Positions 35,367 to 44,340 of a stretch of 64,000 nt of DNA are shown in pieces (the first letter of the stretch is position 1; each line of letters opens with the position of its first letter). Source of the DNA: Pseudomonas sp. 7P_10.2_Bac1 (GTDB taxonomy: Bacteria; Pseudomonadota; Gammaproteobacteria; Pseudomonadales; Pseudomonadaceae); the NCBI RefSeq assembly GCF_025465935.1, contig NZ_JANLNV010000080.1:154258-218257 (forward strand), given 5' to 3'. The notes beneath the pieces are model-generated. The model searched no databases, was not told where the DNA came from, and saw only the letters and a list, made by a program, of their open reading frames with translations. Made by a program: the position numbers and the translations under genes.

Positions 35367-35864
35367 ATGAACAGCACGCTTATCCAGACAGACCGTTTCG
35401 CCCTGAGCGAAACCGAGCGCTCGGCCATCGAGCACGAGATGCATCACTACGAAGATCCACGCGCAGCGTCGATCGAAGCCCTGAAGATCGTTCAGAAGGA
35501 ACGCGGCTGGGTGCCGGATGGCGCGGTATACGCCATCGGCGAACTGCTGGGCATCCCGGCCAGCGACGTTGAAGGCGTGGCCACGTTCTACAGCCAGATA
35601 TTCCGTCAGCCGGTTGGCCGTCACATCATTCGCGTCTGCGACAGCATGGTCTGCTACATCGGTGGCCACGAGTCGGTGGTCAGCGAAATCCAGAGCAAAC
35701 TGGGCATCGGCCTGGGCCAGACCACTGCTGATGGCCGCTTCACGCTGCTGCCAGTGTGCTGCCTGGGCAACTGCGACAAGGCGCCGGCGTTGATGATCGA
35801 CGACGACACATTCGGTGACGTGCAGCCTGCTGGCGTCGCTACGTTGCTGGAGGGCTACCCATGA
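35367..35864 (+). CDS. nuoE: NADH-quinone oxidoreductase subunit E
   Basis: This 165-residue thioredoxin-like subunit binds the off-path 2Fe-2S cluster N1a. The ligands are visible in IRVCDSMVCYIGG and LPVCCLGNCDKAPALMI. It starts two bases after the nuoCD stop and overlaps nuoF by 4 bases (ATGA). Confidence 0.97.
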   Translation: MNSTLIQTDRFALSETERSAIEHEMHHYEDPRAASIEALKIVQKERGWVPDGAVYAIGELLGIPASDVEGVATFYSQIFRQPVGRHIIRVCDSMVCYIGGHESVVSEIQSKLGIGLGQTTADGRFTLLPVCCLGNCDKAPALMIDDDTFGDVQPAGVATLLEGYP

Positions 35865-37216
35865 CCCTGACTTCTTTCGGCCCTGCCAACCGCATCGCGC
35901 GTACGGCAGAAACCCACCCGCTGACCTGGCGCCTGCGTGATGACGCCGAGCCGGTGTGGCTCGAAGAGTACCAGGCCAAAAACGGCTACGCGGCTGCTCG
36001 CAAGGCGTTCGCTGACATGGCCCAGGACGATATCGTCCAGACCGTGAAAGACGCGGGCCTCAAAGGCCGTGGCGGTGCGGGCTTCCCCACCGGCGTGAAG
36101 TGGGGCCTGATGCCCAAGGACGAGTCCCTGAACATCCGTTACCTGCTGTGTAACGCCGATGAAATGGAACCCAACACCTGGAAAGACCGCATGCTGATGG
36201 AGCAACTGCCCCATCTCCTGATCGAAGGCATGCTGATCAGTGCTCGTGCCCTGAAAACCTACCGTGGCTACATTTTCCTGCGCGGCGAATACGTCACTGC
36301 CGCCAAGCACCTTAACCGTGCGGTCGAAGAAGCCAAGGCAGCAGGCCTGCTGGGCAAAAATATCCTGGGTTCCGGCTTTGATTTCGAACTGTTCGTGCAC
36401 ACCGGCGCCGGGCGTTACATCTGCGGTGAAGAAACCGCACTGATCAACTCCCTCGAAGGCCGTCGCGCCAACCCGCGCTCCAAGCCGCCGTTCCCGGCCG
36501 CTGTGGGTGTGTGGGGCAAGCCGACTTGCGTCAACAACGTAGAAACCCTGTGCAACGTACCGGCCATCATCGGCAACGGCGTTGACTGGTACAAATCCCT
36601 CGCCCGCGAAGGCAGCGAAGACCACGGCACCAAGCTGATGGGCTTCTCCGGCAAAGTGAAGAACCCCGGCCTGTGGGAACTGCCGTTCGGCGTGACTGCA
36701 CGCGAGCTGTTCGAAGACTACGCCGGTGGCATGCGCGACGGCTTCAAGCTCAAGTGCTGGCAGCCAGGCGGCGCCGGTACTGGCTTCCTGCTGCCGGAGC
36801 ACCTGGACGCACAAATGTACGCCGGCGGCATCGGCAAAGTCGGAACCCGTATGGGGACAGGCTTGGCGATGGCGGTCGACGACAGCGTCAACATGGTGTC
36901 CTTGCTGCGCAACATGGAACAGTTCTTCGCCCGTGAATCGTGCGGTTTCTGCACACCTTGCCGCGATGGCCTGCCATGGAGCGTCAAGCTCCTGATGGCC
37001 ATCGAGAAAGGTGAAGGCAAGCCCGGCGATATCGAGACCCTGCTGGGTCTGGTCGGTTTCCTCGGCCCAGGCAAGACCTTCTGTGCACACGCACCGGGCG
37101 CCGTGGAGCCATTGGGCAGCGCGATCAAGTATTTCCGCTCTGAGTTCGAGGCCGGTATTGCTCAGGCAACACCGGGTGCCGTGCCATTGGCACGGCCGAT
37201 CGTAGTCGGCGCGTAA
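35861..37216 (+). CDS. nuoF: NADH-quinone oxidoreductase subunit F
   Basis: The 451-residue NADH-binding subunit holds FMN and cluster N3. The nucleotide-binding loop GLKGRGGAGFPTGVKWGL is near residue 68. FMN contacts lie in YICGEETALINSLEG. The 4Fe-4S ligands are in SCGFCTPCRDG near 360 plus a later Cys in KTFCAHAPG. A hairpin follows the gene before nuoG. Confidence 0.97.
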   Translation: MTLTSFGPANRIARTAETHPLTWRLRDDAEPVWLEEYQAKNGYAAARKAFADMAQDDIVQTVKDAGLKGRGGAGFPTGVKWGLMPKDESLNIRYLLCNADEMEPNTWKDRMLMEQLPHLLIEGMLISARALKTYRGYIFLRGEYVTAAKHLNRAVEEAKAAGLLGKNILGSGFDFELFVHTGAGRYICGEETALINSLEGRRANPRSKPPFPAAVGVWGKPTCVNNVETLCNVPAIIGNGVDWYKSLAREGSEDHGTKLMGFSGKVKNPGLWELPFGVTARELFEDYAGGMRDGFKLKCWQPGGAGTGFLLPEHLDAQMYAGGIGKVGTRMGTGLAMAVDDSVNMVSLLRNMEQFFARESCGFCTPCRDGLPWSVKLLMAIEKGEGKPGDIETLLGLVGFLGPGKTFCAHAPGAVEPLGSAIKYFRSEFEAGIAQATPGAVPLARPIVVGA

Positions 37217-37227
37217 CGCTTTGCATG

Positions 37228-37247
37228 AGGGCGGTCCGTGCCGCCCT
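37228..37247 (+). other. Intra-operon hairpin between nuoF and nuoG
   Basis: A perfect 7-bp inverted repeat AGGGCGG/CCGCCCT with a 6-base loop lies 11 bases after the nuoF stop, in the 133-base nuoF-nuoG gap. Only TTTG follows, so it is at most a weak attenuator. An mRNA processing or stability role is as likely. Confidence 0.55.
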
Positions 37248-37349
37248 TTGATCGTTCGATGACGCCGTAAAGGCTGTGTTGATTCGAACGCATAACAAGA
37301 TTCCATTAGCCACGCCCGCTGACACCGGGCCAACGAAGAACTTTGAACC

Positions 37350-40064
37350 ATGGCCACTATCCACGTAGACGGCAAAGAGCTCGAAGTCGATGGGGCAGAC
37401 AACCTGTTACAGGCCTGTTTGTCGCTAGGACTCGATATTCCGTATTTCTGCTGGCACCCTGCCCTGGGCAGTGTTGGCGCCTGCCGCCAGTGCGCAGTCA
37501 AGCAGTACACCGACGAGAACGACACCCGCGGTCGAATCGTCATGTCCTGCATGACACCCGCCAGTGACGGAAGCTGGATTTCCATCGAAGACGAAGAAGC
37601 GAAAGTGTTTCGCGCCAGCGTCGTCGAATGGCTGATGACCAACCACCCGCACGACTGCCCGGTCTGCGAGGAAGGCGGTCACTGCCACCTGCAAGACATG
37701 ACGGTGATGACCGGCCATAACGAGCGCCGTTATCGCTTCACCAAGCGTACCCACCAGAACCAGGAACTCGGCCCGTTCATCGCTCACGAGATGAACCGCT
37801 GCATCGCCTGCTATCGCTGCGTGCGCTACTACAAAGACTACGCCGGTGGCACCGACCTGGGCGTCTTCGGCGCGCACGACAACGTGTATTTCGGTCGCGT
37901 TGAAGACGGCGTGCTTGAAAGCGAGTTCTCCGGCAACCTGACCGAGGTCTGCCCGACTGGTGTATTCACCGACAAGACTCACTCCGAGCGCTACAACCGT
38001 AAGTGGGACATGCAGTTTGCACCAAGCATCTGCCACGGTTGCTCCAGCGGCTGCAACATCAGCCCGGGCGAGCGTTATGGCGAGCTGCGTCGCATCGAAA
38101 ACCGTTTCAACGGTTCGGTGAACCAGTACTTCCTGTGTGACCGCGGCCGTTTCGGCTATGGCTACGTCAACCGCACCGACCGTCCACGTCAGCCGCTGCT
38201 GGCCGACGGCACCAAGCTGGGCCTCGACGCGGCGCTGGATAAAGCCGCCGAACTGCTGCGCGGTCGCAACATCGTCGGTATCGGTTCGCCACGTGCCAGC
38301 CTCGAAAGCAACTACGCGCTGCTCGAGCTGGTGGGCGCCGAGCACTTCTACTCCGGCATCGAAGCCAGTGAGCTGGAGCGCATTCGCCTGGTGCTGCAAG
38401 TTCTCAAGGACAGCCCGCTGCCAGTGCCGAACCTGCGCGACATCGAAGACCACGATGCGGTGTTCGTACTTGGCGAAGACCTGACCCAGACCGCCGCCCG
38501 TATGGCGCTGTCGCTGCGTCAATCGGTCAAGGGCAAAGCCGAAGACATGGCCGACGCCATGCGCGTTCAGCCTTGGCTCGACGCTGCAGTCAAAAACATC
38601 GGTCAGCACGCGCTGAACCCGCTGTTTATCGCAAGCCTGGCTGAAACCAAGCTTGATGACGTTGCCGAAGAATGCGTACACGCCGCTCCAGATGACCTGG
38701 CGCGCATCGGTTTCGCCGTGGCTCACGCCCTGGACGCCAGCGCACCAGCTGTTTCTGGCCTGGATGCCGAAGCCCTTGAGCTGGCCCAGCGCATCGCTGA
38801 CGCCCTGCTCGCGGCCAAACGCCCACTGATCGTGGCCGGTACTTCGCTGGGCTCCAAGGCCCTGATCGAAGCCGCCGGCAACATCGCCAAGGCTCTGCAC
38901 TTGCGTGAAAAAGCCGGTTCCATCAGCCTGGTGGTGCCAGAGGCCAACAGCCTCGGTCTGGCCATGCTCGGCGGTGACTCGGTGGATGCCGCGCTGCAAG
39001 CGGTCATCGACGGCAAAGCCGACGCCATCGTGGTTCTGGAAAACGACCTGTTCACCCGCGTGGACGCGATCAAGGTCAATGCTGCACTGGACGCTGCCAA
39101 AGTGGTCATCGTTGCTGACCACCAGAAGACCGCGACCACTGACCGCGCTGATCTAGTACTGCCAGCCGCCAGCTTTGCCGAAGGCGACGGTACTCTGGTC
39201 AGCCAGGAAGGCCGCGCCCAGCGCTTCTTCCAGGTCTACGAGCCACGCTACCTGGACTCGAGCATCCTGATCCACGAAGGCTGGCGCTGGTTGCACGCCC
39301 TGCGCAGCACCCTGCTGAACAAGCCGGTTGACTGGACCCTGCTCGACCACGTGACCCAAGCCACTGCTGCCAGCACGCCAGCACTGGCTCAGATCGTGGA
39401 TGCTGCGCCGTCTGCCGCGTTCCGTATCAAAGGCTTGAAACTGGCCCGTGAACCGCTGCGTTATAGCGGACGCACAGCCATGCGCGCCAACATCAGCGTG
39501 CACGAGCCACGTATTCCTCAAGACCCGGACACCGCGTTCGCGTTCTCGATGGAAGGTTACTCGGGCTCGGTCGAGCCGCGTAAACAAGTACCGTTCGCCT
39601 GGTCTCCGGGCTGGAACTCACCCCAAGCGTGGAACAAGTTCCAGGACGAAGTCGGTGGTCACATCCGTGCTGGCGACCCAGGCACCCGCCTGATCGAAAG
39701 CAAAGGCGATGCACTGAGCTGGTCTGCCAATATTCCGGGCGCTTTCAACCCGGCACGTGGCACCTGGCAAGTGGTGCCGTTCTATCACCTGCTGGGCAGC
39801 GAAGAGAACTCTTCCAAAGCCGCGCCGGTGCAAGAGCGCATTCCAGCCGCTTACGTTGCGCTGGCCAAGTCCGAAGCCGATCGTCTGGGCGTCAATGATG
39901 GCGCACTGCTGAGCTTGAACGTTGCGGGCCTGACCTTGCGTCTGCCACTGCGTATCAATGAAGAGCTGGGCGCAGGCCTGGTGGCATTGCCGGCCGGTTT
40001 GCCAGGCATTCCACCCGCTATCTTTGGCCTTACCGTTGACGGTTTGCAGGAGGCAGCCCAATGA
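37350..40064 (+). CDS. nuoG: NADH-quinone oxidoreductase subunit G
   Basis: The 904-residue subunit holds N1b, N4, N5 and the extra N7 cluster. N1b ligands fall at Cys34, Cys45, Cys48 and Cys67. The His-Cys N5 set is in HPHDCPVCEEGGHCHLQ, N4 in NRCIACYRCVRYY, and N7 in ICHGCSSGCNISPG. The rest is a molybdopterin-oxidoreductase-like fold without cofactor. It overlaps nuoH by 4 bases. Confidence 0.97.
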   Translation: MATIHVDGKELEVDGADNLLQACLSLGLDIPYFCWHPALGSVGACRQCAVKQYTDENDTRGRIVMSCMTPASDGSWISIEDEEAKVFRASVVEWLMTNHPHDCPVCEEGGHCHLQDMTVMTGHNERRYRFTKRTHQNQELGPFIAHEMNRCIACYRCVRYYKDYAGGTDLGVFGAHDNVYFGRVEDGVLESEFSGNLTEVCPTGVFTDKTHSERYNRKWDMQFAPSICHGCSSGCNISPGERYGELRRIENRFNGSVNQYFLCDRGRFGYGYVNRTDRPRQPLLADGTKLGLDAALDKAAELLRGRNIVGIGSPRASLESNYALLELVGAEHFYSGIEASELERIRLVLQVLKDSPLPVPNLRDIEDHDAVFVLGEDLTQTAARMALSLRQSVKGKAEDMADAMRVQPWLDAAVKNIGQHALNPLFIASLAETKLDDVAEECVHAAPDDLARIGFAVAHALDASAPAVSGLDAEALELAQRIADALLAAKRPLIVAGTSLGSKALIEAAGNIAKALHLREKAGSISLVVPEANSLGLAMLGGDSVDAALQAVIDGKADAIVVLENDLFTRVDAIKVNAALDAAKVVIVADHQKTATTDRADLVLPAASFAEGDGTLVSQEGRAQRFFQVYEPRYLDSSILIHEGWRWLHALRSTLLNKPVDWTLLDHVTQATAASTPALAQIVDAAPSAAFRIKGLKLAREPLRYSGRTAMRANISVHEPRIPQDPDTAFAFSMEGYSGSVEPRKQVPFAWSPGWNSPQAWNKFQDEVGGHIRAGDPGTRLIESKGDALSWSANIPGAFNPARGTWQVVPFYHLLGSEENSSKAAPVQERIPAAYVALAKSEADRLGVNDGALLSLNVAGLTLRLPLRINEELGAGLVALPAGLPGIPPAIFGLTVDGLQEAAQ

Positions 40065-41068
40065 GCTGGTTTACGCCTGAAGTGATCGACGTGATCATCA
40101 CGGTGGTGCAGGCCATCGTGATCCTGCTCGCCGTTGTGGTGTGCGGCGCACTGTTGAGCTGGGTCGAGCGTCGTTTGCTCGCCCTCTGGCAAGACCGTTA
40201 CGGTCCGAACCGCGTCGGCCCGTTCGGCGCGTTCCAGATTGCCGCCGACATGGTCAAGATGTTCTTCAAGGAAGACTGGACACCTCCATTCGCCGACAAG
40301 ATGATCTTCACCCTGGCGCCGGTTGTGGCCATGAGTGCCTTGCTGATCGCCTTTGCGATTATCCCGATCACCCCGACCTGGGGCGTGGCGGATCTGAACA
40401 TCGGTATCCTGTTCTTCTTCGCCATGGCCGGTCTGTCGGTGTACGCGGTGTTGTTCGCTGGCTGGTCCAGTAACAACAAGTTCGCCCTGCTGGGCAGCTT
40501 GCGTGCCTCGGCACAGACCGTGTCGTACGAAGTGTTCATGGGCCTGTCGCTGATGGGTATTGTGGTGCAGGTTGGCTCGTTCAACATGCGCGACATCGTT
40601 GAATACCAAGCGCAGAACCTGTGGTTCATCATCCCGCAGATCTTCGGTTTCCTGACCTTCTTCATCGCTGGTGTCGCCGTGACTCACCGTCACCCGTTCG
40701 ACCAGCCAGAAGCGGAGCAGGAACTGGCCGATGGTTACCACATTGAATACGCCGGCATGAAATGGGGCATGTTCTTCGTGGGTGAGTACATCGGGATCGT
40801 GTTGATCTCGGCGTTGCTGGTGACTTTGTTCTTCGGTGGCTGGCACGGGCCTTTCGGCATCCTGCCGCAGATCCCGTTTATCTGGTTCGCCCTGAAGACC
40901 GCGTTTTTCATCATGATCTTCATCCTGCTGCGCGCTTCTATTCCGCGTCCACGGTATGACCAAGTGATGGACTTCAGCTGGAAGTTCTGCCTGCCGCTGA
41001 CCCTGATCAATTTGCTGGTAACCGCTGCAATCGTGTTGATGAACACGCCTGCAGTCGCGGTTCAGTGA
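40061..41068 (+). CDS. nuoH: NADH-quinone oxidoreductase subunit H
   Basis: The 335-residue membrane subunit has eight predicted helices and joins the hydrophilic arm at the quinone pocket. Conserved stretches are WVERRLLALWQDRYGPNRVG near residue 35, FDQPEAEQELADGYHIEYAG near 212 and RASIPRPRYDQVM near 290. It is translationally coupled to nuoG (ATGA). Confidence 0.97.
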   Translation: MSWFTPEVIDVIITVVQAIVILLAVVVCGALLSWVERRLLALWQDRYGPNRVGPFGAFQIAADMVKMFFKEDWTPPFADKMIFTLAPVVAMSALLIAFAIIPITPTWGVADLNIGILFFFAMAGLSVYAVLFAGWSSNNKFALLGSLRASAQTVSYEVFMGLSLMGIVVQVGSFNMRDIVEYQAQNLWFIIPQIFGFLTFFIAGVAVTHRHPFDQPEAEQELADGYHIEYAGMKWGMFFVGEYIGIVLISALLVTLFFGGWHGPFGILPQIPFIWFALKTAFFIMIFILLRASIPRPRYDQVMDFSWKFCLPLTLINLLVTAAIVLMNTPAVAVQ

Positions 41069-41080
41069 GGATAGAGACCC

Positions 41081-41629
41081 ATGTTCAAGTATTTGTCTGA
41101 AATCGTGCATGGCACCTACACCCAGCTTCGCAGCTTGGTGATGGTCTTTGGCCATGCCTTCCGCAAGCGTGACACGCTGCAATACCCGGAAGAACCGGTC
41201 TATCTGCCACCGCGTTACCGTGGCCGAATCGTCCTGACCCGCGACCCGGACGGTGAAGAACGTTGTGTAGCCTGTAACCTGTGCGCCGTAGCGTGCCCGG
41301 TAGGCTGCATCTCGCTGCAAAAAGCCGAAACCGAAGATGGCCGTTGGTATCCGGAGTTTTTCCGCATCAACTTCTCACGCTGCATTTTCTGCGGTCTGTG
41401 TGAGGAAGCCTGCCCGACCACCGCGATCCAGCTGACGCCGGATTTCGAAATGGCCGAGTTCAAACGTCAGGATCTGGTTTACGAGAAGGAAGATCTGCTG
41501 ATCTCCGGCCCGGGCAAGAACCCTGATTACAACTTCTATCGTGTTGCGGGTATGGCCGTGGAAGGCAAGCCGAAAGGCGCTGCCCAGAACGAAGCCGAGC
41601 CGATCAACGTGAAGAGCTTGCTGCCTTAA
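41081..41629 (+). CDS. nuoI: NADH-quinone oxidoreductase subunit I
   Basis: The 182-residue ferredoxin-like subunit carries N6a and N6b. The two 4Fe-4S motifs are CVACNLCAVACPVGC and CIFCGLCEEACPTTA. It is 12 bases after nuoH. Confidence 0.98.
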   Translation: MFKYLSEIVHGTYTQLRSLVMVFGHAFRKRDTLQYPEEPVYLPPRYRGRIVLTRDPDGEERCVACNLCAVACPVGCISLQKAETEDGRWYPEFFRINFSRCIFCGLCEEACPTTAIQLTPDFEMAEFKRQDLVYEKEDLLISGPGKNPDYNFYRVAGMAVEGKPKGAAQNEAEPINVKSLLP

Positions 41630-41638
41630 GGAAGAACG

Positions 41639-42142
41639 ATGGAATTCGCTTTCTATTTCGCATCGGGTGTCGCTGTCGTGTCCACGCTACGCGTGATCAC
41701 CAACACCAACCCCGTGCACGCCCTGCTCTACCTGATTATTTCGCTGATTGCCGTAGCGATGACCTTCTTCAGCCTGGGGGCACCGTTTGCCGGTGTCCTG
41801 GAAGTGATCGCCTACGCTGGCGCCATCATGGTGCTGTTTGTGTTTGTGGTGATGATGCTCAACCAGGGCCCGGCCTCGGTGACGCAAGAACGCCACTGGC
41901 TCAAGCCCGGCATCTGGGTTGGCCCGAGCATTCTGTCGGCGCTGTTACTGGCAGAGCTGCTGTACGTGCTGTTCGCTCACCAGAGCGGCGCGGCTATCGG
42001 TCAAACCACCATTGATGCAAAAGCCGTAGGCATCAGCCTGTTCGGCCCGTATCTGCTGGTGGTCGAACTCGCCTCGATGCTGCTGCTTGCTGCAGCTGTG
42101 ACGGCGTTCCATTTGGGCCGCAACGAGGCGAAGGAGCAATAA
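41639..42142 (+). CDS. nuoJ: NADH-quinone oxidoreductase subunit J
   Basis: The 167-residue membrane subunit has five helices, including the conserved EVIAYAGAIMVLFVFVVMML helix that contains the pi-bulge region. AAGGAAG before ATG 41639 is the ribosome-binding site. nuoK starts two bases downstream. Confidence 0.96.
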   Translation: MEFAFYFASGVAVVSTLRVITNTNPVHALLYLIISLIAVAMTFFSLGAPFAGVLEVIAYAGAIMVLFVFVVMMLNQGPASVTQERHWLKPGIWVGPSILSALLLAELLYVLFAHQSGAAIGQTTIDAKAVGISLFGPYLLVVELASMLLLAAAVTAFHLGRNEAKEQ

Positions 42143-42143
42143 G

Positions 42144-42452
42144 ATGCCTGGAATACCTTTGGAACACGGCCTTGCGGTAGCAGGTGTACTGTTCTGCCTC
42201 GGTCTGGTTGGACTGATGGTTCGCCGTAACATTCTCTTCGTATTGATGAGTCTGGAAATCATGATGAACGCCGCTGCACTGGCGTTCATTGTTGCCGGTG
42301 CACGTTGGGCGCAACCGGATGGGCAAGTGATGTTCATCCTGGTGATCACCCTGGCAGCTGCCGAGGCCAGTATTGGCCTGGCGATCCTGCTTCAACTGTA
42401 TCGCCGCTTCCACACGCTTGATATCGATGCTGCCAGTGAGATGCGCGGATGA
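42144..42452 (+). CDS. nuoK: NADH-quinone oxidoreductase subunit K
   Basis: This 102-residue, three-helix membrane subunit has conserved glutamates in MSLEIMMNAAALAF (helix 2) and LAAAEASIGLAILLQ (helix 3), part of the proton path. It overlaps nuoL by 4 bases. Confidence 0.97.
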   Translation: MPGIPLEHGLAVAGVLFCLGLVGLMVRRNILFVLMSLEIMMNAAALAFIVAGARWAQPDGQVMFILVITLAAAEASIGLAILLQLYRRFHTLDIDAASEMRG

Positions 42453-44302
42453 ACCTTCTCTTTCTGACTTTCGTATTCCCCCTGATCGGCTTTTTGCTGC
42501 TGTCGTTCTCCCGTGGACGCTTCAGCGAAAACCTCTCGGCACTGATCGGCGTTGGCTCGGTGGGCCTATCGGCCCTCGTGGCCGCGTATGTGATCTGGCA
42601 ATTCAACGTCGCGCCGCCTGAAGGCGGTCACTACACCCAAGTGCTGTGGCAGTGGATGTCGGTAGGCGAGTTCAAGCCTTCCTTCACCCTCTACCTAGAC
42701 GGCTTGTCGGTGACCATGCTCGGCGTGGTCGTCGGTGTGGGCTTCCTGATCCACGTGTTTGCCTCCTGGTACATGCGCGGTGAAGACGGCTACTCGCGCT
42801 TCTTCTCCTACACCAACCTGTTTATCGCCAGCATGCTGTTCCTGATCCTGGCCGATAACCTGCTGTTCGTGTACTTCGGTTGGGAAGGCGTGGGCCTGTG
42901 CTCTTACCTGTTGATCGGTTTCTACTACAGCAACCGCAACAACGGTGACGCGGCACTCAAAGCCTTTATCGTGACCCGTATCGGTGACGTGTTCCTGGCC
43001 ATCGGCCTGTTCATCCTGTTCCAGCAACTGGGCACGCTGAACATTCAGGAACTGCTGGTACTGGCACCGCAGAAATTCCAGGCCGGTGACTTCTGGATCG
43101 TTCTGGCGACCCTGATGCTGCTGGGTGGTGCGGTGGGTAAATCGGCGCAACTGCCGCTGCAAACCTGGTTGGCAGACGCGATGGCCGGCCCTACCCCGGT
43201 ATCGGCACTGATCCACGCGGCCACCATGGTGACCGCAGGTGTTTACCTGATTGCCCGTACCCACGGTCTGTTCACTCTGGCACCTGAAGTGCTGCACCTG
43301 GTCGGTATCGTCGGCGGTGTGACACTGGTGCTGGCAGGTTTCGCTGCGCTGGTTCAAACCGACATCAAACGTATCCTCGCCTACTCGACCATGAGCCAGA
43401 TCGGCTACATGTTCCTGGCGCTGGGTGTAGGTGCCTGGGACGGCGCGATTTTCCACCTGATGACCCACGCCTTCTTCAAGGCCCTGCTGTTCCTTGCTTC
43501 GGGTGCGGTGATTGTTGCCTGCCACCACGAGCAGAACATCTTCAAGATGGGCGGCCTGTGGAAAAAACTGCCATTGGCTTATGCAAGCTTTATCGTCGGC
43601 GGGGCGGCCTTGTCGGCCTTGCCACTGCTGACAGCCGGCTTCTACTCCAAGGACGAAATTCTTTGGGAAGCCTTCGCCAGCGGTCACAGCGGTCTGCTGT
43701 ATGCCGGTCTGGTGGGTGCGTTCATGACCTCGCTGTACACCTTCCGCCTGATCTTCATCACCTTCCACGGTGAAGCCAAGACTGAAGCTCATGCAGGCCA
43801 CGGCGTAACCTACTGGCTGCCGCTGAGCATCCTGATCGTACTGTCGACCTTCATCGGCGCCCTGATCACACCGCCACTGGCGGGCGTGCTGCCACAAAGC
43901 GTTGGCCATGCAGGCGGCGAAGCCAAGCACAGCCTGGAAATCGCCTCGGGTGCCATCGCCCTGGCCGGTATCCTGCTGGCTGCTCTGCTGTACCTGGGCA
44001 AGCGTCGTTTCGTCACCGCTGTTGCCAACAGCGGCATCGGTCGCTTCCTCTCGGCCTGGTGGTTCGCCGCCTGGGGCTTCGATTGGTTGTACGACAAACT
44101 GTTCGTCAAACCGTACCTGTTGATCTGCCGCTTGCTGCGCAAAGATCCGCTGGACCAGACCATTGGTTTGATCCCGCAGATGGCCAAGGCCGGGCATAAC
44201 GCCCTGAGCCGCAGCGAAACCGGTCAACTGCGTTGGTACGCTGCTTCCATGGCCGCCGGTGCTGTACTGGTCATGGGCGCCATCGTACTGGTAGCGGTCT
44301 GA
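42449..44302 (+). CDS. nuoL: NADH-quinone oxidoreductase subunit L
   Basis: The 617-residue antiporter-like proton pump subunit has the conserved FFSYTNLFIASMLFLILADN and FVYFGWEGVGLCSYLLIGFY helices, the latter with the key Glu. PTPVSALIHAATMVTAGVYL and THAFFKALLFLASG follow. A long amphipathic C-terminal helix (about 540-580) would lie along the membrane arm. Confidence 0.97.
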   Translation: MNLLFLTFVFPLIGFLLLSFSRGRFSENLSALIGVGSVGLSALVAAYVIWQFNVAPPEGGHYTQVLWQWMSVGEFKPSFTLYLDGLSVTMLGVVVGVGFLIHVFASWYMRGEDGYSRFFSYTNLFIASMLFLILADNLLFVYFGWEGVGLCSYLLIGFYYSNRNNGDAALKAFIVTRIGDVFLAIGLFILFQQLGTLNIQELLVLAPQKFQAGDFWIVLATLMLLGGAVGKSAQLPLQTWLADAMAGPTPVSALIHAATMVTAGVYLIARTHGLFTLAPEVLHLVGIVGGVTLVLAGFAALVQTDIKRILAYSTMSQIGYMFLALGVGAWDGAIFHLMTHAFFKALLFLASGAVIVACHHEQNIFKMGGLWKKLPLAYASFIVGGAALSALPLLTAGFYSKDEILWEAFASGHSGLLYAGLVGAFMTSLYTFRLIFITFHGEAKTEAHAGHGVTYWLPLSILIVLSTFIGALITPPLAGVLPQSVGHAGGEAKHSLEIASGAIALAGILLAALLYLGKRRFVTAVANSGIGRFLSAWWFAAWGFDWLYDKLFVKPYLLICRLLRKDPLDQTIGLIPQMAKAGHNALSRSETGQLRWYAASMAAGAVLVMGAIVLVAV

Positions 44303-44340
44303 TATGAACCTTCGACATTGCGAAAGGAATTGAGCCCGTC

